This document shows, piece by piece, positions 7,559-16,208 of a stretch of 64,000 nt of DNA. Under the pieces are notes generated by a model. The model did not search any database and had not been told where the DNA came from. It saw nothing but the letters and a program-made list of their open reading frames with translations. The translations under genes were made by a program, and so were the position numbers. Origin of the DNA: Saccharopolyspora thermophila (lineage in GTDB: Bacteria; Actinomycetota; Actinomycetes; Mycobacteriales; Pseudonocardiaceae); NCBI RefSeq assembly GCF_014646075.1, contig NZ_BMMT01000013.1, forward strand, positions 115,277 through 179,276, read 5' to 3'. Every line of letters begins with the position of its first letter. Position 1 is the stretch's first letter.

Positions 7559-10339
7559 GTGGCTGCCAGCCGTTCCAACCCCGCCAAGCTCTCCCCGGCC
7601 GAGGCTTACGCGGCGCACGTTCGCCGCAACGCCCACCCCAGGTTGGCCGACTTCGCCGGAGGGCTGTCGTTCGAGCTCGACCCGTTCCAGCGCACCGCGT
7701 GCCAGGCCCTCGAAGGGGGCCGGGGCGTGCTGGTGTGCGCGCCCACCGGCGCCGGCAAGACCGTGGTCGGCGAGTTCGCCGTGCATCTCGCGCTCTCGGA
7801 GGGCCGCAAGTGCTTCTACACCACGCCGATCAAGGCCCTGTCCAACCAGAAGTACGCCGACCTGTGCGAGCGGCACGGCAGCGCGGCCGTGGGGCTGTTG
7901 ACCGGCGACACCTCCATCAACGGTGACGCCCAGGTGGTCGTGATGACCACCGAGGTGCTGCGCAACATGCTCTACGCGGGGTCGCGCAGCCTCGACCAGC
8001 TCGGCTACGTGGTGATGGACGAGGTGCACTACCTCGCCGACCGGTTCCGTGGCGCGGTCTGGGAGGAGGTCATCCTGCACCTGCCGGAGCACGTGCAGGT
8101 GGCCAGCCTGTCGGCGACGGTCAGCAACGCCGAGGAGTTCGGCGAGTGGCTGCAGGAGGTGCGCGGCGACACCACGGTGGTGGTCGACGAGCACCGGCCG
8201 GTGCCGCTGTGGCAGCACATGCTGGTGGGGCCGCGGATGTTCGACCTGTTCGGCGGGGAAGACGCCGATCGGGAGCTGCAGATCAATCCCAACCTGCTGC
8301 GGCACACCCAGCAGCTGACCCGGGTGCACCTGCCCTACGGCGGTCGCCGCGGCGGCCCGAACGGCAGGCGCAGGGGACCACGCCCGCCGCGCTTCTCCCC
8401 GCCGTCGCGGGTGGAGATGCTGACCGGGCTGGACGCGGCCGGACTGCTGCCGGCGATCGTGTTCATCTTCAGCCGCAACGGGTGCGACCAGGCCGTCGCC
8501 CAGTGCATGCGGGCGGGCCTGCGGCTGACCACCGACGCCGAGGTCGACGAGATCCGGCAGGTGGTCGACGAGCACACCGCGAACCTGCCGGAGACCGACC
8601 TGGCGGTGCTGGGCTACTGGGAGTGGCGGGAGGCGCTGGAGCGCGGGCTGGCCGCGCACCACGCCGGGCTGCTGCCGGCGTTCAAGGAGACCGTCGAGGA
8701 GCTGTTCGTACGCGGCCTGGTCAAGGCCGTGTTCGCCACCGAGACCCTGGCGCTGGGCATCAACATGCCCGCCCGCACGGTGGTGCTGGAACGGCTGGTG
8801 AAGTTCAACGGCGAGTCGCACGTCGACCTCGGCCCCGGCGAGTACACGCAGCTGACCGGCCGGGCCGGGCGGCGCGGCATCGACGTCGAGGGCCACGCGG
8901 TGGTCGTCTGGCAGCCCGGGATGGACCCGCGGCAGGTCGCCGGCCTGGCCTCCACCCGCACCTACCCGCTGCGCTCGTCGTTCCGGCCCGGCTACAACAT
9001 GGCCGTCAACCTGGTGCAGCGGGTGGGCCGCGACGCCGCGCGGGAGCTGTTGGAGCAGTCGTTCGCGCAGTTCCAGGCCGACCGGTCGGTGGTGGGCCTG
9101 TCGCGCCGCGTGGAGCGCAACAACAACGCGCTGGAGGGCTACGCCGAGGCGATGCGCTGCCACCTCGGTGACTTCGACGAGTACTTCCAGCTGCGGCGCC
9201 GCATCTCGGAACGGGAGAAGTACCTGGCGCGGCAGAACCGGCAGTCGCGGCGTGCCGAGGCGGCCAAGTCGCTGGAGAAGCTGCGCAAGGGCGACGTGAT
9301 CGCGGTGCCCGCGGGCCGGCGTTCCGGCCTGGCGGTGGTGATCGACCCCGGGCTGGAGCCGATGGGCGAGCCGCGCCCGCTGGTGGTGACCGAGGACCGC
9401 TGGTCGGGGCGGCTGTCGGTGGCCGACTTCACCTCGCCGGTGGAGCCGCTCGGCAGGATCCGGTTGCCCAAGCACGTCGACACGCGGTCCCCGAAGTCCC
9501 GCCGCGACCTGGCGTCCACGCTGCGCAACACCGGCCTGGAGGCCTCCGGCAGACGGTCCCGGCGGCGCTCCGACGCCGCCGACGACGCGGAGCTGGCGAG
9601 CCTGCGGCGGGCGCTGAAGGCGCACCCGTGTCACGGCTGCGACGAGCGGGAGAGCCACGCCCGCTGGGCGGAGCGCTACGAGCGGCTGCGCGGGGAGAAC
9701 GAGAACCTGCGGCGCAAGGTCGCGGCCACCACCCACTCGCTGGCCCGCTCGTTCGACCGGATCGTCGCCCTGCTGGTCGAACGCGGCTACCTGCCCGCGT
9801 CCGGCAGCGCGGACGGCGAGGTGACCCGGCACGGGCGGCGGCTGTCCCGGCTGTACAGCGAGTCGGACCTGCTGGCCGCGGAGTGCCTGCGGGTGGGGGC
9901 GTGGCGCGAGCTCGGCCCGGCGGAGCTGGCGGCTGTGGTGTCGTCGCTGGTGTACGAGTCGCGCCGGGAGGGGCCGCTGGCCCCGGCGGTGCCGTCCGGA
10001 CCGGTCAGCGACGCCCTGCAGGCGACCTGGCAGCTGTGGGCGGAGCTGGAGGACGACGAGCGGCGGCACAAGCTGACCCGGACCCGCGAACCGGACCCCG
10101 GGTTCGCGTGGCCCGTGCTGCGCTGGGCGCGCGGGGAGTCGCTGGAGCGGGTGCTGACGGCCGCGGAGTCCAGCGGGCACGAGCTGTCCGCGGGCGACTT
10201 CGTCCGCTGGTGCCGCCAGGTGGTGGACCTGCTCGACCAGATCCGCGAGGTCGTCGGGGTCGGCGACCCGGTGGGTGCGGCGGCGGCCAAGGCGGTCACC
10301 GCGATCCGCCGTGGCGTGGTGGCCGCGGGCGCGGTGTGA
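7559..10339 (+). CDS. helY: Ski2-like DEAD/DEAH-box helicase HelY
   Basis: A 926-residue ATP-dependent helicase of the Ski2/Mtr4 superfamily 2 group, presumed to act on RNA in the cytoplasm. Motifs in order: Q-like FELDPFQRTACQALE, Walker A APTGAGKTVVGEF (about residue 62), DEVHYLAD (DExH), LSATVSN, then the helicase C domain with ETLALGINMPARTVV and QLTGRAGRRGID. The C-terminal 300 residues contain the DSHCT-type domain. Two CxxC-like elements are absent apart from HPCHGCDERESHARW. The start is GTG 7559. The order tatA-tatC-helY matches mycobacteria, where the gene is called helY. Confidence 0.92.
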   Translation: MAASRSNPAKLSPAEAYAAHVRRNAHPRLADFAGGLSFELDPFQRTACQALEGGRGVLVCAPTGAGKTVVGEFAVHLALSEGRKCFYTTPIKALSNQKYADLCERHGSAAVGLLTGDTSINGDAQVVVMTTEVLRNMLYAGSRSLDQLGYVVMDEVHYLADRFRGAVWEEVILHLPEHVQVASLSATVSNAEEFGEWLQEVRGDTTVVVDEHRPVPLWQHMLVGPRMFDLFGGEDADRELQINPNLLRHTQQLTRVHLPYGGRRGGPNGRRRGPRPPRFSPPSRVEMLTGLDAAGLLPAIVFIFSRNGCDQAVAQCMRAGLRLTTDAEVDEIRQVVDEHTANLPETDLAVLGYWEWREALERGLAAHHAGLLPAFKETVEELFVRGLVKAVFATETLALGINMPARTVVLERLVKFNGESHVDLGPGEYTQLTGRAGRRGIDVEGHAVVVWQPGMDPRQVAGLASTRTYPLRSSFRPGYNMAVNLVQRVGRDAARELLEQSFAQFQADRSVVGLSRRVERNNNALEGYAEAMRCHLGDFDEYFQLRRRISEREKYLARQNRQSRRAEAAKSLEKLRKGDVIAVPAGRRSGLAVVIDPGLEPMGEPRPLVVTEDRWSGRLSVADFTSPVEPLGRIRLPKHVDTRSPKSRRDLASTLRNTGLEASGRRSRRRSDAADDAELASLRRALKAHPCHGCDERESHARWAERYERLRGENENLRRKVAATTHSLARSFDRIVALLVERGYLPASGSADGEVTRHGRRLSRLYSESDLLAAECLRVGAWRELGPAELAAVVSSLVYESRREGPLAPAVPSGPVSDALQATWQLWAELEDDERRHKLTRTREPDPGFAWPVLRWARGESLERVLTAAESSGHELSAGDFVRWCRQVVDLLDQIREVVGVGDPVGAAAAKAVTAIRRGVVAAGAV

Positions 10340-10422
10340 TGACCTTCCGTCGGCGTGTTGTGGTTTGATCTGCTGGCGGCGGTGCGCCCGACCGCCCAGG
10401 TGATCGTCTTCCGGAGGTGCAG

Positions 10423-11010
10423 ATGTCGACCCCATACGGCCCGCCAGGGGGCTACCCCCGGTGGGGGCAGCAGCCCCAGGGCCCCGGGACGTACTCGGGT
10501 GGGGTGCCGCAGACCGCGCCGGGCTACCCGCAGCCGGGCGGGTACGGGCAGCCAGGCGGGTACGGGCAACCGGGCAGCTACGGGCAGCCAGGCGGGTATG
10601 CGCCGCCATCGCCGCCCGCGCCGCGAGCCTACGGCGGCGGGTACGGCCGGTTCGAGGGCGGCCACGGGCAGCAGCGGCCGCCGGCGAAGAAGCGTTCCGC
10701 GCTGCCATGGGTGCTGACCGGGGCCGGGGTGGTCGTGGTGGCCGCCGTGGTGCTGGTGCTGGGCTTCGTCTCGCCCGGTTGGTTCGTCCGGCCGGTGTTC
10801 GACGCGGCCAGCGTGGAGAAGGGCGTGGCGCAGACCTTGAAGGGCTCCTACGGGCTGGCCGGGGTGGGCAAGGTCAGCTGCCCGAGTGGGCAGGCGGTGC
10901 AGCCGGGGACGCGCTTCGACTGCAAGGTCAGCATCAACTCGCAGTCCCGCACGGTGACGGTGACGGTCAAGAACGACAAGGGCGTCTACGAGGTCGGCCA
11001 CCCCAAGTAA
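10423..11010 (+). CDS. DUF4333-type membrane-anchored protein with Gly-Tyr-Gly-Gln-Pro repeats
   Basis: A 195-residue protein with three parts. Residues 1-85 are low-complexity, Pro/Gly/Tyr/Gln rich, with tandem GGYGQP-type units. Residues about 95-117 form one membrane span after a KKR stop-transfer (PAKKRSALPWVL). The extracellular domain contains VEKGVAQTLKG, VSCPSG and FDCKVSI, with the paired cysteines of DUF4333. It is expected to sit in the membrane with the domain outside. The ATG at 10423 is preferred to GTG 10417 because a ggagg site ends 5 nt before it. It occupies the position next to helY held by a membrane protein (Rv2091c) in mycobacteria. Function unknown. Confidence 0.8.
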   Translation: MSTPYGPPGGYPRWGQQPQGPGTYSGGVPQTAPGYPQPGGYGQPGGYGQPGSYGQPGGYAPPSPPAPRAYGGGYGRFEGGHGQQRPPAKKRSALPWVLTGAGVVVVAAVVLVLGFVSPGWFVRPVFDAASVEKGVAQTLKGSYGLAGVGKVSCPSGQAVQPGTRFDCKVSINSQSRTVTVTVKNDKGVYEVGHPK

Positions 11011-11118
11011 ACCTCGTTCGACGACCAGACGGGTCGCCGTCACGCTCACGCCGCCTGTGCTCCGCTGCAGCGGCGCGGCGGGTGTCCACGAGAATCAAAC
11101 ATCACCCGCGGCTGCCCG

Positions 11119-11385
11119 GTGGCGACGGTCGCGTTGGAGGCCAGCGCGGAGAGCCCGCAGGTGCGCACCGCCTGCGACGACGCGTACCGGTCGTGGCTGC
11201 GGCAGCTGACGACGAAATTCGAGGAATGGGGCGTCACGCGGGCCGAGCAGCGGGCGGTGGCGGCGCTGTCGATGCTCGAAGGCGCGCTGCTGCTCTGCCG
11301 GGTCCAGCGCGGCCTCACCCCGCTGCAGACCGTCGCCGATCAACTGGTGGAGCTGCTGACCGCGGCCCGAACGGAGGAGAGCTGA
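11119..11385 (+). pseudogene. Remnant of a TetR-family regulator (C-terminal ligand domain only)
   Basis: The 88 readable residues (VATVALEASAESPQVRTACD, ending in a helix LSMLEGALLLCRVQRG) look like the C-terminal domain of TetR proteins of the LmrA/YxaF type. In frame upstream the codons read RGCP, the usual lead into this domain, but no HTH domain is found before it; about 100 N-terminal residues are missing. It overlaps the next gene's natural ATG (11385) in a TGATG, as expected for a coupled regulator and target. It may still be expressed as a fragment, but DNA binding is not expected. The family call rests on pattern recognition only. Confidence 0.5.
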
Positions 11386-11413
11386 TGCGCGTCGACACCT
11401 CAACTGCGGCACC

Positions 11414-12214
11414 ATGCGGCCGTTCGGCGGGCGGCTGGTCAACGAGGGCGGCAGCCTGCTCGGCCGCGCGCGGATGGTCTGCCACTGCCTGCTGATCGAG
11501 ACCGGTGGGGAACTGATTCTCGTCGACACCGGCTACGGCATCGCCGACGTCACCACGCACACCGAGCAGCTGGAGCGCAGCTTCCTGCGGTTGAGCCGCC
11601 CGGTGCTGGAAGTCGCGGAAACCGCTGCGGCGCAGGTAAAACAGCTGGGCTACCGCATCGAGGACGTGCGGCACATCGTGCTGACGCACCTGGACCGCGA
11701 CCACGCGGGTGGCCTGCCGGACTTCCCGCACGCCCAGGTCCACGTCCACGATTCGGAGTACCGGGCGATGCGCAACAGCCCCGAGCGGGCCCGCTACCTC
11801 AGCCACCAGTTCCAGCACGGTCCACAGTGGAACCTCCACCGTAGTTCCGACGGGGAGCGGTGGTTCGGCTTCGAGGCGGTGCGCGAGCTGCCCGGCCTGC
11901 CGCCGGGCATCCTGCTCATCCCGCTGCCCGGGCACACCCGCGGGCACACCGGCGTCGCGGTCCGGAGGTCGGACGGCCGGTGGCTGCTGCACGCCGGTGA
12001 CGCGTACTTCTACCACGGCGAGATGGCCGAACGGCCGCACTGCACGCCGATGCTGCGGTACTTCCAGAGCCGCGTACAGGTCAACGGGCCGCTGCGGCGC
12101 CGCAACCAGGAACGGCTGCACGACCTCGTCACCGCGCACCGCGGGCACGTCGAGGTGTTCTGTGCGCACGATCCGATCGAGCTCGACCGCTACACGTCCA
12201 CACAGGACAGCTGA
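11414..12214 (+). CDS. Metallo-beta-lactamase-fold hydrolase, possibly frameshifted at its N-terminus
   Basis: A 266-residue MBL-fold protein. Metal-site motifs are THLDRDHAGGLPDF (an HxDxDH variant of the canonical HxHxDH), LPGHTRGHTG, HAGDAYFY and CAHDPIEL. The substrate is unknown; lactonase-like enzymes share the fold. The true start is probably ATG 11385, which has a ggagga site and overlaps the upstream stop. From there the frame reads MRVD and then goes out of frame, while the other frame reads LNCGTMRPFGG, the N-terminus expected for this subfamily. One base appears to be missing near 11394-11398, a real mutation or a sequencing error. ATG 11414 is the first in-frame Met after it. Confidence 0.8.
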   Translation: MRPFGGRLVNEGGSLLGRARMVCHCLLIETGGELILVDTGYGIADVTTHTEQLERSFLRLSRPVLEVAETAAAQVKQLGYRIEDVRHIVLTHLDRDHAGGLPDFPHAQVHVHDSEYRAMRNSPERARYLSHQFQHGPQWNLHRSSDGERWFGFEAVRELPGLPPGILLIPLPGHTRGHTGVAVRRSDGRWLLHAGDAYFYHGEMAERPHCTPMLRYFQSRVQVNGPLRRRNQERLHDLVTAHRGHVEVFCAHDPIELDRYTSTQDS

Positions 12215-12219
12215 CCAGC

Positions 12220-13152
12220 TCAGGGCGTGAGGGCGGTGATGAGGCGGTCGATGCTGGCGCCGAGGCCCCATTCGCGTTGCAGGTCGCGCAGGCGGTCGAT
12301 GTCCACAGCGGACGGCGGGAAGGTGTCCGGGCGGTCGAGGACCACCGGGGCGTCGCGGACGACGCGGACCACCGACGGGGCCGCCGCGAGGTAGTCGGCG
12401 GCGTCGGTGAGCTTGCCGCGCACCCGTGGCGTCAGGCGGGTGTCACCGCTCCCGGCCGCCACGAGCAGGGCCTCCAGCGAGCCGAACTGGGTGATCAGCT
12501 TCGCCGCCGTCTTCTCGCCGATGCCCGCCACCCCGGGCAGCCCGTCCGAGGGATCGCCGCGCAGCACCGCCATGTCCGCGTAGTCGTCCCCGGCCCGCTC
12601 CGGCGTCAGCGCGTACTTCTCGGCGAGCTCGGCCGGGCCGAAGTCCTGCGCCTTCGCCAACCCCGCCCCGATGTAGACCACCCGCACCGGCGTCGGGTCG
12701 GTGCGCACCAACTGGAACAGGTCCCGGTCGCCGGTGATCACCTCCACCGGGTCGCGGTCCTCGCGCGCCGCCAGCACGCCGATGACGTCGTCGGCCTCGT
12801 AGCCCTCGGCCTCCGCGGTGGCGACGCCCGCCGCGTCCAGCACCGCCATGATCACCGGGATCTGCGGCGACAGCGCATCGGGCACCTCCTCGGCGTCCGG
12901 GTCCGCAACGGCCACCCGGTGCGCCTTGTACGACGGCAGCGCGTCGACGCGGAACTGCGGGCGCCAGTCGTTGTCCAGACAGGCCACCAGCCGTCCCGGC
13001 CGCCGTTCGGTGATCAGCTTGGCCAGCATGTCGCAGAACCCGCGCACCGAGTTCACCGGCGTGCCGTCCGGGGCGGTCAGCGAGTCCGGCAGGGCGTAGA
13101 ACGAGCGGAACCACAACCCGGCCGAATCGACGAGCATCAGAGGACCAGTCAC
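12220..13152 (-). CDS. 5'-3' exonuclease (stand-alone flap/FEN-type nuclease)
   Basis: A 310-residue protein equivalent to the N-terminal 5' nuclease domain of DNA polymerase I without a polymerase. Visible motifs: LMLVDSAGLWFRSFYALPD with the first metal Asp, ACLDNDWRPQFR, AEGYEADDVIGVLA, VEVITGDRDLFQLV, DYADMAVLRGDPSDGLPGV, and the helix-hairpin-helix GIGEKTAAKLI. These are the acidic metal-binding residues of the PIN/FEN superfamily. It would remove RNA primers or 5' flaps during replication and repair. GTG 13152 is taken because the family begins just before LMLVDS. It corresponds in position to mycobacterial Rv2090. It converges with the MBL gene, 5 bp apart. Confidence 0.92.
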   Translation of the reverse strand: MTGPLMLVDSAGLWFRSFYALPDSLTAPDGTPVNSVRGFCDMLAKLITERRPGRLVACLDNDWRPQFRVDALPSYKAHRVAVADPDAEEVPDALSPQIPVIMAVLDAAGVATAEAEGYEADDVIGVLAAREDRDPVEVITGDRDLFQLVRTDPTPVRVVYIGAGLAKAQDFGPAELAEKYALTPERAGDDYADMAVLRGDPSDGLPGVAGIGEKTAAKLITQFGSLEALLVAAGSGDTRLTPRVRGKLTDAADYLAAAPSVVRVVRDAPVVLDRPDTFPPSAVDIDRLRDLQREWGLGASIDRLITALTP

Positions 13153-13225
13153 GGTGCGCCAGCTTGTCACGTCCCCGCGACAGCCGCGTGTCCGGCTCCG
13201 GCGCATCGGAGTTCATCGTGGGCGT

Positions 13226-13633
13226 TCACCGGGTCACCGTGGGCGGCTCGGTGAGGAACGGGCGCACCTCGAGCCATTCGTGGATCGGCTTCCCGCCGGC
13301 TCCGGGCGCAGCGGAGAGCTCGCCGGCCAGCTCGATGGCGCGCTCGTAGCTGTCGACGTCGATCACCATCCAGCCAGCGATGAGGTCCTTGGTCTCGGCG
13401 AACGGGCCGGCGGTGACCGGCGGACGACCTTCGCCGTCGTACCGGACGAACGTGCCCTCGGGGGCGAGCGCCTGACCGTCGACGAACTCGCCGGTTTGTT
13501 GCAGTCGGGCCGCGAAGTCACGCATGTACTGCATGTGGGCGGAGATCTCCTCCGGCGTCCACTGGTCCATCGGCACGTCGTTGACCGGAGCCGGGGCCCC
13601 GCGGTAGTGCTTGAGCAGCAGGTACTTGGTCAT
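13226..13633 (-). CDS. YCII-family (DGPF) protein
   Basis: A 135-residue member of the YCII-related family, with the hallmark GPFAETKDLIAGWMVIDVDS and N-terminal MTKYLLLKHYRG. Members fold as a ferredoxin-like dimer and often sit beside ECF sigma factors; none is present here. No enzyme activity is established for this subgroup. The ATG at 13633 has a gagga site 8 nt upstream; the open frame extends 45 nt further but without a site. It is probably monocistronic. Confidence 0.85.
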   Translation of the reverse strand: MTKYLLLKHYRGAPAPVNDVPMDQWTPEEISAHMQYMRDFAARLQQTGEFVDGQALAPEGTFVRYDGEGRPPVTAGPFAETKDLIAGWMVIDVDSYERAIELAGELSAAPGAGGKPIHEWLEVRPFLTEPPTVTR

Positions 13634-13708
13634 CGTGGTTCTCCTCGGTGCTGTGCGACCCATTGTGGTCACGCTCACCCGCGAGGGCCGAGCCGATCAC
13701 CGACCACC

Positions 13709-15349
13709 TCAGCCGCCCAGCACCGCGGCGGCCCGCTGCCGCGCTTGCGCCGGGCCAGGAGCGGACAGCGCCTGCTGCGCGGCCGCCTGCCAGTCGGCCA
13801 GCGGGTGTTCCGCCAGCGAGGCCCCGACCGCGGCCAGCGCGGCGGCCGTCATCGACAGGCTGGTGACACCCAGCCCCGCCAGCACACCCGCCAGCAGCGG
13901 GTCGGCCGCCGCTTCCCCGCACACCCCGACCGGCTTGCCGGACTCCCGCCCGGCCCGGCCGAGCCCGGCGACCAGGCGCAGCAGAGCGGGCTGCCACGGG
14001 TCGTTCAGGGTGGCCAGCGCGCCGATCATGCGGTCCGCCGCGGTGGTGTACTGGGCGAGGTCGTTGGTGCCGATGCTGACGAAGTCGACGGCTGCCAGGA
14101 CCTGGTCGGCGCACAGCGCCGCGGCCGGGGTCTCCACCATCACGCCCACCCGCTCGACACCGGCCGCGCGGGCCCGCTCGGCGAACCAGGCCGCCTCGCC
14201 GGCGGTGGCCACCATCGGGGCCATCACCGACACCTGCGCACCGGTGTCGGACGCCGCCGCGACGATCGCCGCGAGCTGGCGGTCCAGCAACTCGGGCCGG
14301 TCGAAGGCGATCCGCAGCCCCCGCACCCCGAGCGCCGGGTTGGGCTCGCCGTCCACACCCAGGAACGGGATCGGCTTGTCCGCCCCGGCGTCCAGCGTCC
14401 GCACCACGACCGGTCTGCCCGCGAAGGGTCGCAGCACCGCCGCGTAGGCATCTCGCTGCGCCTCGACGTCCGGTTCGGTCGCGGCGTCCAGGAAGCAGAA
14501 CTCGGTGCGGAACAGGCCCGCACCCTCCGCGCCCGCCTCGATCCCGGCTTGCGCGTCGGCGGCCGAGCCGATGTTGGCGAGCAGCCGCACCCGGTGCCCG
14601 TCGGCGGTCGCGCCGGTGCCGTCCCAGCGCGCGCGGGAGCGGTCCGCGGCCTGGGGCTCAACCGCGTGGTCGAGCAGTTCGACGACACCGGCCCCGCCGT
14701 CCACACGAGCACCGGCGGCCGCCGTGGCCAGGACACCGCGCGCCGCGACCACCGCCGGGATGCCCAGCGCCCGCGCGAGGATCGCGGTGTGACTCGTCGG
14801 GCCGCCCTCCTCGGTGACCAGCGCGAGCACCAGCGTCGGATCGAGGTCGGCGGTGTCGGCCGGAGCGAGATCACGCGCCACCAGCACGCTCGGCCGGGTC
14901 AGCTCCGGCACTCCCGGCGGGGTGGTGCCGGTGAGCTCGGCGACCAGCCGGTCCCGCACGTCGCGCACGTCCTGCGCGCGCTCGGCCAGGTAGCCGCCGG
15001 TGGCGGTGAGCAGCGCGGCGAACTCGTCGGCGGCCTCGAACACCGCGCGCGGCGCCGGGAGCCCGCGCTTGAGCACCGCCTTCTCCGCGTTGTCCAGCAG
15101 CGCCGGATCCGTGACCATCGCCGCGGTCATCTCCAGCACGGCCCGCGCCTGCCCGGTCGCGCCGGCGGCCCGGTCGCGGAGGCGCTGGGCCACCGCCTGG
15201 GCCGCGGGCCGGATGCGCGCCGCGTCAGCCTCGCGGTCCGCCGGGGCGGGTTCGGCCGCCGGTTCGGGCAACCGGTCGCGAACCCGCATGATCGGGCCCG
15301 CAGCCCGGCCGGGGCTGACACCGACGCCCTGCAACGTGCTGGCGGACAT
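13709..15349 (-). CDS. ptsI: Phosphoenolpyruvate--protein phosphotransferase (PTS enzyme I)
   Basis: Enzyme I takes phosphate from PEP and passes it to HPr, the first step of all PTS sugar uptake. The 546-residue protein has the phosphohistidine motif GGPTSHTAILARALGIPAVV (N-terminal half) and the PEP-binding barrel motifs GAGLFRTEFCFLD, DAGADKPIPFLG, GVMVETPAA and VSIGTNDLAQYTTAADR. The ATG at 15349 (MSASTLQGVGVSPG) has a gagg site, so the upstream extension is not used. It is divergent from the fruR operon and shares its control region. Together with ptsH at 19.1 kb this makes the fructose system self-sufficient. Confidence 0.96.
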   Translation of the reverse strand: MSASTLQGVGVSPGRAAGPIMRVRDRLPEPAAEPAPADREADAARIRPAAQAVAQRLRDRAAGATGQARAVLEMTAAMVTDPALLDNAEKAVLKRGLPAPRAVFEAADEFAALLTATGGYLAERAQDVRDVRDRLVAELTGTTPPGVPELTRPSVLVARDLAPADTADLDPTLVLALVTEEGGPTSHTAILARALGIPAVVAARGVLATAAAGARVDGGAGVVELLDHAVEPQAADRSRARWDGTGATADGHRVRLLANIGSAADAQAGIEAGAEGAGLFRTEFCFLDAATEPDVEAQRDAYAAVLRPFAGRPVVVRTLDAGADKPIPFLGVDGEPNPALGVRGLRIAFDRPELLDRQLAAIVAAASDTGAQVSVMAPMVATAGEAAWFAERARAAGVERVGVMVETPAAALCADQVLAAVDFVSIGTNDLAQYTTAADRMIGALATLNDPWQPALLRLVAGLGRAGRESGKPVGVCGEAAADPLLAGVLAGLGVTSLSMTAAALAAVGASLAEHPLADWQAAAQQALSAPGPAQARQRAAAVLGG

Positions 15350-15382
15350 GACCACTCCTCGTCCCTCCGTGTTCTCCAAGCC

Positions 15383-15420
15383 TTGACAATATGGCAACAC
15401 AGGGCACAATCAGGCAACAC
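15383..15420. promoter_or_regulatory. Overlapping divergent promoters and FruR operator repeats
   Basis: On + : ttgaca (15383-15388), 16 nt, cacaat (15405-15410), facing fruR. On - : ttgcct (15417-15412), 18 nt, catatt (15393-15388), facing ptsI. Two direct copies of ggcaacac (15393-15400 and 15413-15420) are spaced 20 bp, two helical turns, and sit inside both promoters. This is the layout expected for a DeoR-type repressor controlling both sides. The FruR binding itself is inferred. Confidence 0.65.
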
Positions 15421-15446
15421 CAAACAGGAACCGGAGGACAACGGTC

Positions 15447-16208
15447 ATGTACGGGGCGGAGCGCCAGCAACTGCTGGTGCAACGGGCACGACGCGACGGG
15501 CGCATCGACGTCACCGCCGCGGCGGCCGAGTTCGAGGTGGCACCCGAGACCATCCGGCGCGACCTGGCCGCGCTGGAACGCCAGGGCCTGGTCCGGCGCG
15601 TCTACGGCGGCGCCATCCCGGTCGAGCGGCTGGACTTCGAACCCGGCGTCTCGCTGCGCGACCAGACCAACGCCGCCGAGAAGGAGCGCATCGCCCGCGC
15701 CGCCCTCGACGCCGTGCCCAGCCGCGGCACCGTGCTGCTGGACGCGGGCACCACCACCGCACGGCTCGCCGGACTACTGCCCGCCGACCGCGAACTGACC
15801 GTGGTGACCAACTCCCTGCCGGTGGCCAACCAGCTGGCGCCCCGCAACAACTACAACCTGCACCTGCTCGGCGGCCGCATCCGCAGCACCACGCTCGCCT
15901 CGGTCGAGTCGTGGGCCCTGGACGTGCTGCGCACCCTGACGATCGACGTCGGCTTCTTCGGCACCAACGGCTTCTCCGCAGCGCGCGGCTGCACCACGCC
16001 CGACCCGGCGGAGTCCGCGGTCAAGGCCGCGATGATCGCCGCCTGCCGCAAGCGGGTGCTGCTGGCCGACCACAGCAAGTACGGCGACGACCAGTTCAGC
16101 CGCTTCGCCGAGCTCGCCGAGATCGACCTGGTGATCACCGATGACGGGCTGGACCAGGCGGCGCTGGACGAGCTGGCCGGTGTCGACGCGGAAGTGGTGC
16201 TGGCGTGA
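15447..16208 (+). CDS. fruR: DeoR-family transcriptional regulator of the fructose operon
   Basis: A 253-residue DeoR regulator. The N-terminal winged helix (RQQLLVQRARRDGRIDVTAA, then VAPETIRRDLAALERQGLV with the DeoR recognition helix) is followed by a sugar-phosphate sensor domain with VLLDAGTTTARLA, VVTNSLPVA, FFGTNGFSAARGCTTPDP and KRVLLADHSKYG. Such proteins usually repress fru genes and are released by fructose 1-phosphate. The last codons overlap fruK in a GTGA, so it is the first gene of the five-gene operon and probably autoregulated through the repeats upstream. Confidence 0.93.
   Translation: MYGAERQQLLVQRARRDGRIDVTAAAAEFEVAPETIRRDLAALERQGLVRRVYGGAIPVERLDFEPGVSLRDQTNAAEKERIARAALDAVPSRGTVLLDAGTTTARLAGLLPADRELTVVTNSLPVANQLAPRNNYNLHLLGGRIRSTTLASVESWALDVLRTLTIDVGFFGTNGFSAARGCTTPDPAESAVKAAMIAACRKRVLLADHSKYGDDQFSRFAELAEIDLVITDDGLDQAALDELAGVDAEVVLA

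Noticed and set aside
7046..10708. A 1220-codon open frame on the minus strand opposite helY
   Set aside because: Its translation is rich in Arg, Gln, His and Ala without motifs, while the plus strand carries complete helicase motifs. It is a GC-driven shadow.
13154..16144. A 996-codon plus-strand frame opposite the YCII gene and ptsI
   Set aside because: Enzyme I motifs on the minus strand are complete; the opposite frame is a compositional shadow that also runs into fruR in a wrong frame.
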